In this document: positions 52,277 to 62,307 of the stretch, one piece after another
How positions within the stretch are numbered: position 1 is the stretch's first letter
How the letters are laid out: every line of letters begins with the position of its first letter
Origin: Candidatus Azobacteroides pseudotrichonymphae genomovar. CFP2
GTDB lineage: Bacteria; Bacteroidota; Bacteroidia; Bacteroidales; Azobacteroidaceae
Reading direction: 5' to 3'
Length of the DNA: 64,000 nt
Assembly: GCF_000010645.1 (NCBI RefSeq)
Contig: NC_011565.1
Span: 572,001-636,000 of the forward strand
The notes under the pieces: generated by a model
Databases searched by the model: none
Seen by the model: only the letters and a program-made list of their open reading frames with translations
What the model was told of the DNA's origin: nothing
Made by a program: the position numbers and the translations under genes

Positions 52277-53089
52277 ATGTTGGAAAAGTTAAAGGAAACA
52301 GTATCATGGCTTAGACCAAAGGTATCTGCAGAAACGAAAATAGGGATTATTTTAGGCACAGGTTTGGGGGAATTAGCAAACAGCATTACGAACAAAACAG
52401 AGATTCCTTATGAAAAAATTCCACATTTCCCCATTTCAACAGTCGAAGGACATAATGGAAAATTACTTATTGGTCAATTGGGTGAGAAATCCGTAGCCGT
52501 TATGCAGGGAAGATTTCATTACTATGAGGGATATGATATGAGTCATATAACTTACCCTGTAAGAGTAATGCAATTTCTTGAGTTCAACTATCTAATTATA
52601 AGTAATGCAGCAGGTGGAATAAATGCTACTTTTCAAATAGGAGATATCATGTTAATAGAAGATCATATTAATCTTTTTCCTAAAAATCCTTTGAGAGGGA
52701 GAAATTTCCCAGAATTTGGAGTTCGTTTCCCAGATATGAGTCAAGTATATGATAAAGAATTAAGAAGTTTAGCAATTTCTGTTACAAAAAAAAATAATAT
52801 CAAACTGCAGTTCGGGACTTATGTAGGCGTTCAAGGGCCGACGTTTGAAACCCCTGCGGAATACAATTATTTCAGAATAATAGGAGGCGATGCTATTGGT
52901 ATGAGTACTATACCTGAAGTAATAGTCGCACGACATGGAGGGTTGAGAGTACTAGCATTTTCTATAATCACTGATTTGGGAATTTTGGGAAAAATCATAG
53001 AGGTAAACCATAAAGATGTGCGGAAAGCAGGAAATAGTGCACAACCTCAAATGGCTTTTATTATAAAAGAAATAATCAAATATTTATGA
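52277..53089 (+). CDS. punA: purine nucleoside phosphorylase
   Basis: Phosphorolysis of purine nucleosides for salvage. The 270 residues are those of a trimeric PNP (family 2, PNP_I): IGIILGTGLGELA near 22-34, VEGHNGKL with the phosphate-binding His, QGRFHYYEGY, the ISNAAGGIN segment, TFETPAEY and IGMSTIPEVIVARH, and a final NHKDV region with the base-binding Asn. No damage is seen. In relatives the gene neighbours lpxK; neither lpxK nor thiL is here. Confidence 0.95.
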   Translation: MLEKLKETVSWLRPKVSAETKIGIILGTGLGELANSITNKTEIPYEKIPHFPISTVEGHNGKLLIGQLGEKSVAVMQGRFHYYEGYDMSHITYPVRVMQFLEFNYLIISNAAGGINATFQIGDIMLIEDHINLFPKNPLRGRNFPEFGVRFPDMSQVYDKELRSLAISVTKKNNIKLQFGTYVGVQGPTFETPAEYNYFRIIGGDAIGMSTIPEVIVARHGGLRVLAFSIITDLGILGKIIEVNHKDVRKAGNSAQPQMAFIIKEIIKYL

Positions 53090-53394
53090 TCGATCGTTTA
53101 GAGAATTTGGGTTTATTACTCACCATTATAAACTTCAAATGATCCATTCGTCTACAATTATTAGGAATGGGAAAAAATTATTCATAATTGGAGAAAAGTA
53201 GATTTACTCCAGATTTTGCAGGGAAAGAATATTTGTTAGAGAGAAACCTCGTTTTGAGATCTGTAAAGGTATTGTCGAAATTTTAATAAAAAAAATAATT
53301 GCATTATTCCCACTTTTATGATTGTTATTTCGAGTGCTTTAGAATCTGATATCATTGTTTGTTGTGTTGTGAACAAAACAATATGGGTTGTATT
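53090..53394. other. spacer, possibly including the lost N-terminus of the DUF1848 gene
   Basis: 305 bp after punA. The N-terminal segment expected for DUF1848 proteins was not found here, though a broken ESDIIVCCVVNKT reading near 53350 may correspond to the IDCIVFWTKNP motif. Confidence 0.4.
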
Positions 53395-54135
53395 CTTTAT
53401 TAAGAACGCATCCAATTCTTAAGAAAAATGGATATCAAGGGTATTCATTATTATTTTCAATTTACACTAAACGATTATGAAAGAGAATGTTTTGAAACCC
53501 ATTACTATTAGTAGAATTGAGAGAAATATTGTATCGTTTGTCTAAATTAATTGAAAGAGAAAAAGTAATTTGATATGGGGCTGACTAGCTTCCGATTGTC
53601 TATCCAAAACTTGATCCTCGTGATTTTTTGAAAAAGATTTGGTACGTAGGAGTCAATTTAAAAGGATATACTGACATAAGTTGGTTTTTAGTTTTGTGGA
53701 TATAAGGAATTATCGAAAAGTAAAAAATAATTTGCTTAAGTATTATACAGTGCTTTATTCAGAAGACAGCATTTTAGGAAAGTCAGAATTGAATGAAGAA
53801 TAGCAGCTGAGAACCGCTGATGAAGGACTTGTTGGAATTGGGGGAAAGTGGAACACTGAAGGTTGGAATATCATAATAGCAACTTGTTGCTGAAAAGGTT
53901 GATTTAGATAAATACGAAATTGAGCATAATCAATGTATCGACGTTGATCTAATTCAGCGAATTTTTTCTGATAGAGAAGAATTATATTGTTTTCTGTCGC
54001 AGAATAATAGTGGTAAAAAGGATAATGAAAAAGATGTGCTCATATAATGGGTATTTGGTATTGGTACGTACAACACTTGCCAACGTTTCTGTATTTATTG
54101 TTATGCAATTATTTCAAAAGAGGAACTAGAGGATA
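53395..54135 (+). pseudogene. decayed DUF1848 family gene
   Basis: Plus-strand readings in shifting frames follow a DUF1848 protein (a family with a radical-SAM-like cysteine motif) in order: HPILKKMDIKGIHYYFQFTL near 53410, YRLSKLIEREKVI (stop) YGAD near 53530 for the KEKVIWRYDPI motif, FLKKIWYVGVNLKGYTD near 53620, VDIRNYRKVKNNLLKY near 53698, VDLDKYEIEHNQCIDVDLIQ near 53900, and IGTYNTCQRFCIYCYAI near 54055 for the IGTYNTC-nGC-YCYAN signature. Stops and frame changes between the pieces exclude function. Family match is by memory of its motifs; the enzyme's role is unknown. Confidence 0.75.
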
Positions 54136-54226
54136 AAATTGAAGGACGTTTTTTCTCTGAATGAAAGCCATTTTTGAAAGATTAAGAATACTTGATGATA
54201 GTTGTAAATCATACCTAAGGTTTCAG

Positions 54227-55069
54227 TTATTTTTTATGGTTTTGTTTTTTTAATTTTGATCCTTTATATATAAACCATATTCCCGCAATAATGAATGGAA
54301 CACTTAGTAATTGACCCATGTTTAGTAACATGTTCTCTTCAAACGACTCTTGTGTGTTTTTACAGAATTCGATAAAAAAACGCGGAACAAAAATACCTGT
54401 TAAAAATACACCGAATATGAGTCCATGATATCTATAGTCTTCTTTTTCCCAATACATCCAGAGACAAACACAGGCGGTAAGCATGTAGAAGAATGCTTCA
54501 TAAAGTTGTGTAGGATGCGAAGGAGGTGTAAAAATAAGATTTGCACCACCTTGTTGTACATTTTTTATAAAGCGAAACGCCCAAGGTACATTTGTTGGAT
54601 GACCATATATTTCGTGATTCATTAAGTTGCCTAGGCGAATTAATGCAGCTACAAAACCTACAGGAACTACCAGTCGGTCGAATGTCCATAACATACTCTT
54701 ATGAGTTATTTTTTTTGAATAAATCCAAACTGCAATAATGATTCCGATGGTTCCGCCATGACTGGCTACTCCTCCTTCCCAAACTTTAATTATTTCAAAG
54801 GGATGAGATAAATAATAATTTGGGCTATAGAATAAACAATGTCCTAATCGAGCACCTATAATAGTGGAAATTACTACATAAAGAGATAATTTATCAAGCC
54901 ATGCTTCATCTAATTTTTCTTGTTTCCAAATTTTTTGAACGATCCATCTTCCTATTGTAAATCCTACCGCAAAGGCAATGCCATACCAACGCACTTCTTT
55001 GTCAACAAGAGGAATAGTAAAGGCAATTGGATTTACTTTCCATGTGATAAAAGATAACATAAAATTCAA
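54227..55069 (-). CDS. lgt: prolipoprotein diacylglyceryl transferase
   Basis: First enzyme of lipoprotein maturation; moves diacylglyceryl from phosphatidylglycerol to the lipobox cysteine at the inner membrane. The 280 residues have seven hydrophobic segments and the family motifs GARLGHCLFYSPNYY, GGVASHGGTIGI, the signature PVGFVAALIRLGNLMNHEIY, HPTQLYEA and RFFIEFCKN. All conserved charged residues appear present. It is monocistronic on minus. An outer-membrane lipoprotein system is therefore still in use, which makes the apparent loss of lolA interesting. Confidence 0.95.
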   Translation of the reverse strand: MNFMLSFITWKVNPIAFTIPLVDKEVRWYGIAFAVGFTIGRWIVQKIWKQEKLDEAWLDKLSLYVVISTIIGARLGHCLFYSPNYYLSHPFEIIKVWEGGVASHGGTIGIIIAVWIYSKKITHKSMLWTFDRLVVPVGFVAALIRLGNLMNHEIYGHPTNVPWAFRFIKNVQQGGANLIFTPPSHPTQLYEAFFYMLTACVCLWMYWEKEDYRYHGLIFGVFLTGIFVPRFFIEFCKNTQESFEENMLLNMGQLLSVPFIIAGIWFIYKGSKLKKQNHKK

Positions 55070-55267
55070 GATTCTAGATTCTGCTTGTAAAGTAATGGCA
55101 ATTAATTTTTATATAAAAACATACAGTGTGATTTTTTTATATAGAAAAAATTAGAAGGTTTTTGACTCGAAAAAAAATATCAGTTCCCAATTTTTTTTGT
55201 ATCGAAATAAGTATTTCAAAGAACATTTTTGGATGAGTTATCATATTGATATAACTTTACACTTATT

Positions 55268-56740
55268 ATGAAGCAGATTCTTTTTTTTATCTCTTTATTT
55301 TTTCTGTCAATCACAAAAATTTCCGCATTAATGCCAAAAAATGAAATTCGTGCTGTATGGTTGACAACTAATTATGCATTGGATTGGCCTACAAAACCAT
55401 TTACAACACTTGAGGATATTGATAAACAAAAAGAAGAATTAGTGAATATTTTGTGTTGTTTGAAGAAAACCAATTTTAATATAGTTTTTTTTCAAACCCG
55501 TTTAAGGGGAAATGTTGTCTATGATTCTAAAGTAGAGCCGTTAAGTCCTTTTATAAGAAATAAAGGATATAAAGTAACATATGATCCATTGGCTTTTGCT
55601 ATTGAAGAATGTCATAAATTGGGATTGGAATGCCATGCTTGGTTTGTAACTTATCTTTTAGGAGCAGCAGAAGTAAAAGGAGAGGACAATTGTTCGCTTG
55701 TGGTAAAATGTAATCAGTTGCAAACAAGAATATATAAAGGAGAGATTTACCTGGATCCAGGTGATCTTGAGACAGATAGGTACCTTCTTTCTATTGTAGA
55801 AGAAATAGTAGACAAGTATGATGTAGATGGTATTCATATGGATTACATTCGTTACCCGGAAAAACCTACAGAATTCCCTGATGATATTACTTACAAGTAT
55901 TATGGTAAGGGGAAAAATAAAACTGAATGGCGAAAAGATAACATTAATCGGTTTGTGAGTAGATTATATGATATGGTAAAAGGGAAAAAACCTTGGGTAC
56001 AAGTAAGTAGTGCAGTAGTGGGGATATACACTCGAAAGCTTGGTGATAATAAAAAATATTGGACTGCAAATGAAGTATATCAAGACCCAGAACAATGGTT
56101 GCGAATGGGGAAACATGATTTTATTGTCCCTATGATGTATTATTCTGGCAATTTGTTTTTCCCATTTGTTCAAGATTGGCAAGCGAGAAGTTATGGACGT
56201 TTCGTTGTTCCAGGCATAGGAATTTACCGAATGGACGAAAAAGATTCCAATTGGGACGTGCAAACAGTAACGGAACAAATCAAATCTTCTCGCCAGCATA
56301 ATACAGGAGGGAATGCTTTTTTTCGTGCAAATTATTTAATTGGTAATAAAAAAGGAATTAGAGATGAGATAAAGAATAATTTTTACGTTTATCCTGCTTT
56401 ACTTCCACCTTTAACATGGTTAAAGAGAACTATCCCCGCTTCTCCCAAGCACTTGCAATTGACTACTTTAAATGATTCTGTATCGTTAAGCTGGGAATCT
56501 GTTGAGTGTTTTGAAAAAGAGAATATGTTTTATAATGTATATTACTCGAAAAGTAAGTATATAGATATTTATGATGTTAGCAATTTAGTTGCTACAAGAG
56601 TTTCAAGTAATACATTATCCATCCCAATAGATACTTCTCAAATTGATGGATGTTATTATGCTGTTACTTCTTATGACCGATATCATAATGAAAGTGAGAT
56701 TTCGGAACCGGTTTATTTCAAAGCAAATTTTGAAAATTAA
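55268..56740 (+). CDS. exported glycoside hydrolase-like protein (GHL10/DUF187 type)
   Basis: Predicted secreted sugar hydrolase of the GHL10 group (YngK-like). The 490 residues begin with a signal peptide (MKQILFFISLFFLSITKISA), then EIRAVWLTTNYALDWP, which is the family's opening motif, a TIM-barrel with FFQTRLRGNVVYDSK, ECHAWFVTYLLG, YDVDGIHMDYIRYPE and VPMMYYSGN, and a C-terminal fibronectin-III-like region (about 385-485). The acidic DGIHMDYIRYPE cluster probably holds catalytic residues. A TTTG and a TAACTTTA box 20 nt apart end 8 nt before the ATG, which would give an almost leaderless mRNA. The substrate may be peptidoglycan or glucan; unproven. Confidence 0.85.
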   Translation: MKQILFFISLFFLSITKISALMPKNEIRAVWLTTNYALDWPTKPFTTLEDIDKQKEELVNILCCLKKTNFNIVFFQTRLRGNVVYDSKVEPLSPFIRNKGYKVTYDPLAFAIEECHKLGLECHAWFVTYLLGAAEVKGEDNCSLVVKCNQLQTRIYKGEIYLDPGDLETDRYLLSIVEEIVDKYDVDGIHMDYIRYPEKPTEFPDDITYKYYGKGKNKTEWRKDNINRFVSRLYDMVKGKKPWVQVSSAVVGIYTRKLGDNKKYWTANEVYQDPEQWLRMGKHDFIVPMMYYSGNLFFPFVQDWQARSYGRFVVPGIGIYRMDEKDSNWDVQTVTEQIKSSRQHNTGGNAFFRANYLIGNKKGIRDEIKNNFYVYPALLPPLTWLKRTIPASPKHLQLTTLNDSVSLSWESVECFEKENMFYNVYYSKSKYIDIYDVSNLVATRVSSNTLSIPIDTSQIDGCYYAVTSYDRYHNESEISEPVYFKANFEN

Positions 56741-56815
56741 CAAGTTTTCAGTGATTTGCTTTTTGAAAATGTATCTTTATCTTTATAGGGGTAAAGATGA
56801 AGTTGATAATCGTTG

Positions 56816-56823
56816 TAACTTTG
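56816..56823 (+). promoter_or_regulatory. candidate -7 box for nifJ
   Basis: TAACTTTG is a full match to TAnnTTTG and lies 38 nt before the nifJ ATG. A -33 element is not evident. Confidence 0.4.
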
Positions 56824-56861
56824 ATACAATTACGTAGATTAATGTAATTAATGCTAGGCTT

Positions 56862-59800
56862 ATGTGTAAAAATAGTAAAAATAAAGGGTTTTTGACTTGT
56901 GATGGCAATCAGGCGGCAGCCCATATTGCTTATATGTTCAGTGAAACTGCATCGATTTATCCCATTACTCCCTCTTCTACTATGGCAGAATATGTTGATG
57001 AATGGGCAGCTTCTGGGCGGAAAAATATTTTTGGAGAAACTGTTCGTGTGGATGAAATGCAATCAGAGGCAGGTGCAGCGGGTGCTATGCATGGAGCATT
57101 ACAAGCGGGAGCGTTATCTACTACATTTACAGCTTCACAGGGTTTGTTATTGATGATTCCTAATATGTATAAGGTAGCAGGAGAGTTATTGCCGGGGGTT
57201 TATCATGTTTCAGCCCGTGCTTTGGCCTCGCATGCTTTGTCTATCTTTGGTGATCATCAAGATGTAATGGCTGTTCGTCAAACGGGTTGTGCTATGTTTG
57301 TTACTGGGTCTGTACAAGAAATAATGGATTTGTCAGCAGTGGCTCATTTGTCTGCGATCAAGACTCGTGTTCCTTTCGTACATTTCTTTGATGGATTTCG
57401 TACTTCGCATGAAATTCAAAAGATAGAACAATTGAATAATGAGGATTTAGCTCCATTGATTGATCAAGAATCCTTGGTAGCGTTTCGTAAGCGGGCATTA
57501 AATCCAGATGCTCCGGTAGCGCGTGGTATGGCTCAAAATTCGGATATTTATTTTCAAGCTCGTGAAGCCTGTAATAAATATTACAATAGAGTAGTAGATG
57601 TTGTAGAAGATTATACAAATCGGCTTTCTAACTTAGTAGGACGTAAATATGGCTTGTTTGATTATTATGGGTCGCAAGATGCCGAGTGTATAATTGTTGC
57701 TATGGGTTCAGTTACTGAAACTATCAAGGAGACAATTGATTATTTGATTTCTAAGAATAAAAAAGTGGGATTGGTGTCTGTTCATTTGTATCGTCCATTT
57801 TCTGTTAAACATTTCTTGGCAGTTGTTCCTAAATCAGCTAGATGCATAGCTGTTCTTGACCGTACTAAAGAACCAGGATCTACTGGAGAGCCACTTTATT
57901 TGGATGTAAAAAATTGTTTTTATGACTCAAAGGAACATCCCCTAATTGTAGGGGGGCGCTATGGTTTGTCTTCGAAAGATACAACCCCAGCTTGTATTCT
58001 TGCTGTTTATGACAATCTGTCTTTATTCGAACCAAAAAATAATTTTACTGTTGGGATTACAGATGACGTTACTTTTACGTCTCTTCCACAAAGGGAAGAA
58101 TTGTTTCTTGAAAATGGAACTTTTGAAGCTAAATTCTATGGATTGGGAGCAGATGGTACAGTAGGTGCTAACAAAAACTCAGTAAAAATTATTGGGGATA
58201 ATACCAATAAGTATTGCCAGGCTTATTTCGCTTACGATTCTAAAAAATCGGGAGGTTTTACTTCTTCTCATTTGCGTTTTGGAGATAAGCCTATTCGTTC
58301 TGCTTATTTGGTAAATACGCCTGATTTTGTAGCTTGCCATATTCAGGCATATCTTAATTTGTATGATGTAACTAAAGGTCTGAAGAAGCATGGTACTTTT
58401 CTTTTGAATACGATTTGGAACGAAAAGCAAGTAAAAGAAAATCTTCCGGATAATGTGAAGAGATATTTATCTAATAACCATATTAATTTCTATATCATTA
58501 ACGCAACTGATATTGCTCATGAGATTGGCTTAGGTAATCGTACTAACACAATTCTTCAATCAGCATTTTTCAAAATAACAGGTATTATTCCTTACAACTT
58601 GGCAGTGGAACAGATGAAAAGATTTATTGTGAAGTCGTATGGAAAAAAGGGAGAAGATGTTGTAAATATGAATTATGCAGCGGTCGAACGTGGTGGTGAT
58701 GTGCTAAAAATTGAGGTACCTATTGAATGGTCAGATATTCAATTGAAAACAGAAAAAATAAAGGATGATATTCCCAATTTTGTTTCCAAGATTGCTTATT
58801 CTGTTAATGCACAAAAAGGAGATGATCTTCCTGTTTCTGCTTTTGTAGGGTATGAAGATGGTACTTGGGAACAGGGGACAGCTGCTTATGAAAAACGTGG
58901 TGTAGGAACCCATGTTCCTACTTGGATTTTAGATAATTGTATTCAGTGTAATCAATGTTCATATGTTTGTCCTCATGCATCTATTCGTCCGTTTATTTTG
59001 GATGAAAGTGAACAGTCTGAAGCACCTGTAGATTTGGATACATTGAAAGCTGTGGGGAAAAAATTTGAAGGAATGAATTTCCGAATGCAAGTTAATGTAT
59101 TGGATTGCTTAGGATGTGGTAATTGTGTGGATGTTTGTCCAGGCAATAAAAATGGTAAGGCTTTGCAAATGTCCCCAATTGAAAATGAATGGAATAATCA
59201 ATCCAATTGGGATTTTTGTACGGAAAAAGTAAAAACTAAACAGCATTTGGTAGATGTTTCATTAAATGTGAGAAATTCACAGTTCGCTACTCCGTTATTT
59301 GAGTTTTCTGGAGCTTGTTCTGGTTGTGGTGAAACTCCTTATATAAAATTGATTTCTCAGTTGTTTGGTGATCACCAAATGATAGCTAATGCTACAGGGT
59401 GTTCTTCTATTTATTCCGGTTCTGCTCCTTCTACTCCTTATACTAAAAATGCAAAAGGACATGGTCCTGCATGGGCGAATTCTTTATTTGAGGATAATGC
59501 TGAATATGGATTTGGTATGAGGATCGGTACTGAAAAAATGCGTGAACGTGTAGAACGGTTGATGATGCAAGGGTTATCTTGTTCTCGTTGTTCGAAAGAA
59601 AAAAAGGCTTTATTTCGTGAATGGATTGATAATCGCGATGATTATGCAAAGACTCGAGAGATAGCTGATAGTTTGGTCCCTATGATAAGGGGTAGTGCTT
59701 GTTGTAATATTTGTAAACAACTGACTGAGCTAACACACTATTTTGTAAAGCGTTCACAATGGATTATAGGAGGTGATGGATGGGGATATGATATCGGTTT

Positions 59801-60407
59801 TGGGGGATTAGATCATGTAATTGCTTCTGGACAAAACATTAATATTCTTGTATTAGATACGGAGGTATATTCTAATACCGGTGGACAATCATCCAAGTCT
59901 ACTCCTGCAGGTGCCGTGGCTAAATTTGCAGCGGCTGGTAAGTGTATTCGTAAAAAAGATTTAGGTATGATGGCTACGACTTACGGTTATGTTTATGTGG
60001 CTCAGGTAGCAATGGGAGCTAACCAAATGCAAACTTTGAAGGCAGTTTGTGAAGCAGAGTCATACAGTGGTCCTTCATTAATAATTGCCTATTCACCTTG
60101 TATCAGTCATGGTTTGAAAAAAGGAATGGGTAAAGCACAGAAAGAGCAAAAGTTGGCTGTTGAATGTGGTTATTGGCATCTTTGGCGTTTTGACCCTCGT
60201 TTGGAAACTGAAGGGAGGAATCCTTTCCAGTTGGATTCTAAAGAACCAGATTGGAGTAAATTCCAAGACTTTTTGAAAAGTGAGATTCGTTTTTCATCTT
60301 TGATGAAACAATACCCTGAAAAAGCTCAAGAACTGTTTCGTATAACACAAGCTAACGCTAAGTGGCGCTTAGATGGCTATAAACGTTTAGTATCTCAGAT
60401 ATATTAA
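56862..60407 (+). CDS. nifJ: pyruvate:ferredoxin (flavodoxin) oxidoreductase
   Basis: Oxygen-sensitive enzyme that oxidises pyruvate to acetyl-CoA and CO2 and reduces ferredoxin or flavodoxin, feeding hydrogenase or nitrogenase. The 1181 residues are the single-chain form: domain I with YPITPSSTMAEYVDEWA near 27-43 (pyruvate site), a linker domain with YGLFDYYG, the gamma-like and transketolase C-like parts, two [4Fe-4S] motifs CIQCNQCSYVCP near 687 and CLGCGNCVDVCP near 745, and the TPP/proximal-cluster domain with CSGCGE, GDGWGYDIGFGGLDHVI and DTEVYSNTGGQSSKS. All cluster cysteines are present. It points to anaerobic energy metabolism. Confidence 0.97.
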   Translation: MCKNSKNKGFLTCDGNQAAAHIAYMFSETASIYPITPSSTMAEYVDEWAASGRKNIFGETVRVDEMQSEAGAAGAMHGALQAGALSTTFTASQGLLLMIPNMYKVAGELLPGVYHVSARALASHALSIFGDHQDVMAVRQTGCAMFVTGSVQEIMDLSAVAHLSAIKTRVPFVHFFDGFRTSHEIQKIEQLNNEDLAPLIDQESLVAFRKRALNPDAPVARGMAQNSDIYFQAREACNKYYNRVVDVVEDYTNRLSNLVGRKYGLFDYYGSQDAECIIVAMGSVTETIKETIDYLISKNKKVGLVSVHLYRPFSVKHFLAVVPKSARCIAVLDRTKEPGSTGEPLYLDVKNCFYDSKEHPLIVGGRYGLSSKDTTPACILAVYDNLSLFEPKNNFTVGITDDVTFTSLPQREELFLENGTFEAKFYGLGADGTVGANKNSVKIIGDNTNKYCQAYFAYDSKKSGGFTSSHLRFGDKPIRSAYLVNTPDFVACHIQAYLNLYDVTKGLKKHGTFLLNTIWNEKQVKENLPDNVKRYLSNNHINFYIINATDIAHEIGLGNRTNTILQSAFFKITGIIPYNLAVEQMKRFIVKSYGKKGEDVVNMNYAAVERGGDVLKIEVPIEWSDIQLKTEKIKDDIPNFVSKIAYSVNAQKGDDLPVSAFVGYEDGTWEQGTAAYEKRGVGTHVPTWILDNCIQCNQCSYVCPHASIRPFILDESEQSEAPVDLDTLKAVGKKFEGMNFRMQVNVLDCLGCGNCVDVCPGNKNGKALQMSPIENEWNNQSNWDFCTEKVKTKQHLVDVSLNVRNSQFATPLFEFSGACSGCGETPYIKLISQLFGDHQMIANATGCSSIYSGSAPSTPYTKNAKGHGPAWANSLFEDNAEYGFGMRIGTEKMRERVERLMMQGLSCSRCSKEKKALFREWIDNRDDYAKTREIADSLVPMIRGSACCNICKQLTELTHYFVKRSQWIIGGDGWGYDIGFGGLDHVIASGQNINILVLDTEVYSNTGGQSSKSTPAGAVAKFAAAGKCIRKKDLGMMATTYGYVYVAQVAMGANQMQTLKAVCEAESYSGPSLIIAYSPCISHGLKKGMGKAQKEQKLAVECGYWHLWRFDPRLETEGRNPFQLDSKEPDWSKFQDFLKSEIRFSSLMKQYPEKAQELFRITQANAKWRLDGYKRLVSQIY

Positions 60408-60926
60408 GGATTATGGAACCCTCATAATCATACATACCATTATTCATTGTGTCTGCCGGTGCATTGGTTGTGGCACTGTCCAACGGTAGGAATCTTTGGA
60501 ATGAAAAAGTAGTTGATCAACTTATGATATTTTTTATGTGATGTAGTTTTGTAATGTTGTGACCGTTTTTTTTGTTTGCTAAAGATTTCAAGGGGACTCT
60601 GCGCATGCTATTTTTATTTTAGCACTATTCCGGGGGAGTAATATTAGATGTACGTTAAAATTTTATACTGATAGCACTGTTTTGATTTTTACATGCTGTT
60701 CTAATTGAAAATGAATTGTCTTGCGACAATTAGAAACAATGAAATCGTAAGAGGTTAGGGAGGGCCGAGTGTTGTGCTGTAAATAATTTGTACCCTGAGC
60801 TTAGTTCTGTTATAGGTACTGTAATGCGTATGGAGGCATAGTTGTCTATATCTATAAAATTTATAAATGAACAGAGTTAAGTAGTACTTTCATCGTACTA
60901 CTACTTTCCAATGTATAAAAAAAGAA
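60408..60926. other. spacer between nifJ and chrA
   Basis: 519 bp. A 7-bp hairpin (GATTATG/CATAATC, 60409-60429) just after nifJ may be a weak terminator. Short-chain chromate transporters are usually encoded in pairs; I looked for a second CHR gene's remains here and found none. Confidence 0.45.
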
Positions 60927-61454
60927 ATGTGGATTTATTGGCAATTATTCTATACTTATTTTAAAATTGGTCTTTTTGGATTTGGAGGGGGGTATACTAT
61001 CTTGTCTTATATCCAGCATGTAACAGTAGAGGAATATAAATGGTTAACTATTAATGAGTTTACTGATATTGTGGCGGTTTCTCAGATGACGCCCGGTCCA
61101 ATAGCTATTAATTTGGCCACATATACAGGCTATATGATTACCGGTACTACTTGGGGTAGTATAGTTGCTACACTGGCTGTTTGTTTTCCATCTTTTGCGA
61201 TTATTTTTTTAATTTCCAGAAATTATCAACATTTTCGTTCTAATTGTTATGTTAATTATGCTTTTAAGGGATTGCGTCCTGCTGTGATTGGATTGATTGC
61301 AACAGCAGCTCTTTTTTTGATCAACAAAGAAAATTTCGTCGATTATCGAAGTTGTATTATTTTTATTGTAACCTTCTGTTTTGCCTTTTTTAGGAAATTT
61401 CATCCTATTTTGCTGACTTTGTTTGCAGGTATTGCTGGGTTGCTTTTATATTAA
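60927..61454 (+). CDS. short-chain chromate transporter (CHR) protein
   Basis: Membrane protein of the CHR family, some members of which export chromate; the natural substrate in most bacteria is unclear. The 175 residues form one CHR domain with about five helices: FKIGLFGFGGGYTILSYIQ near 10-30, the signature VAVSQMTPGPIAINLATYTG near 49-68, and FKGLRPAVIGLIA near 112-124. Half-size members normally work as a pair encoded by adjacent genes; only one is present here. It precedes glsA by 16 nt and may be in its operon. Confidence 0.88.
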   Translation: MWIYWQLFYTYFKIGLFGFGGGYTILSYIQHVTVEEYKWLTINEFTDIVAVSQMTPGPIAINLATYTGYMITGTTWGSIVATLAVCFPSFAIIFLISRNYQHFRSNCYVNYAFKGLRPAVIGLIATAALFLINKENFVDYRSCIIFIVTFCFAFFRKFHPILLTLFAGIAGLLLY

Positions 61455-61470
61455 AAAAATAAGTAATTGA

Positions 61471-62295
61471 ATGGTAGAAGTTTTTCAGATAGATGTTTGG
61501 GAGATTTTTTTGAGAAAATTTCCCGATTTGTATATGAAAACGCCAGCATTTATTATCAAATGGTTTGCTCGACTTGTTTGTCAGAACCAATTGAATGCGT
61601 ATTTTCGGTCGAATGCATATTTTACAGATATAGCATTTATGGAAAATGCTGTTTATAACAGTCGTATTACTCTGCATTTAAAAGGAATGGAGAACTTACC
61701 GGTTGACAGCAAGCGATGTGTTTTTGTATCCAATCACCCATTGGGTGGATTGGATGGTATTTGTCTATCTGCTATATTGGGAAGGAAGTATAATGGAAAT
61801 ATTCGTTATTTGGTTAATGATATTTTGTATTTTATAGAGCCGTTACGAGGTATTTTTATACCTATTAACAAGTATGGGACACAAACTAGAAATGGAGTTA
61901 ATAAGTTGAATGAGGCATTTGATTCTGACAATCAAATTATTACATTCCCAGCGGGAATATGCTCGAGAAAGATTAAAGGAAAAATTAGAGACATTGAATG
62001 GAAAAAAATGTTTATTTCGAAAGCTATTAAATACAATAGAGATGTTGTTCCAATATATTTTGAAGCTGCCAATTCTTGTTTGTTTTATATCATTGCAGGT
62101 ATTCGGAGACGGTTAGGAATAAAGTTCAATGTGGAAATGTTGCTTCTGCCTCGTGAAATGTTTAAATCACTGGGAAGTGAATTTGCTATTCACTTTGGAC
62201 AGCCTATTCCTTGGCAAACATTTGATTCATCTAAAACAGCGTTACAGTGGGCAAATGATGTAAAAAATAGAGTTTACGCTATGCAAAGCTATTAA
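61471..62295 (+). CDS. glsA: O-acyltransferase of glycine lipid synthesis (GlsA-like)
   Basis: PlsC-like acyltransferase that adds the second fatty acid to N-acylglycine, as GlsA in Bacteroides thetaiotaomicron. The 274 residues carry FVSNHPLGGLDGICLSAI near 88-105, the His-Asp box variant (NHPLGGLD) of this subfamily, and FIPINKYG and ITFPAGICSRK as further PlsC motifs. The gene directly precedes the matching N-acyltransferase gene (12-nt gap), the same pair and order type as in Bacteroides, which is the main reason for naming it. Glycine lipids are membrane lipids important for stress tolerance in Bacteroides. Confidence 0.8.
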   Translation: MVEVFQIDVWEIFLRKFPDLYMKTPAFIIKWFARLVCQNQLNAYFRSNAYFTDIAFMENAVYNSRITLHLKGMENLPVDSKRCVFVSNHPLGGLDGICLSAILGRKYNGNIRYLVNDILYFIEPLRGIFIPINKYGTQTRNGVNKLNEAFDSDNQIITFPAGICSRKIKGKIRDIEWKKMFISKAIKYNRDVVPIYFEAANSCLFYIIAGIRRRLGIKFNVEMLLLPREMFKSLGSEFAIHFGQPIPWQTFDSSKTALQWANDVKNRVYAMQSY

Positions 62296-62307
62296 GAAAC
62301 AGATTTT

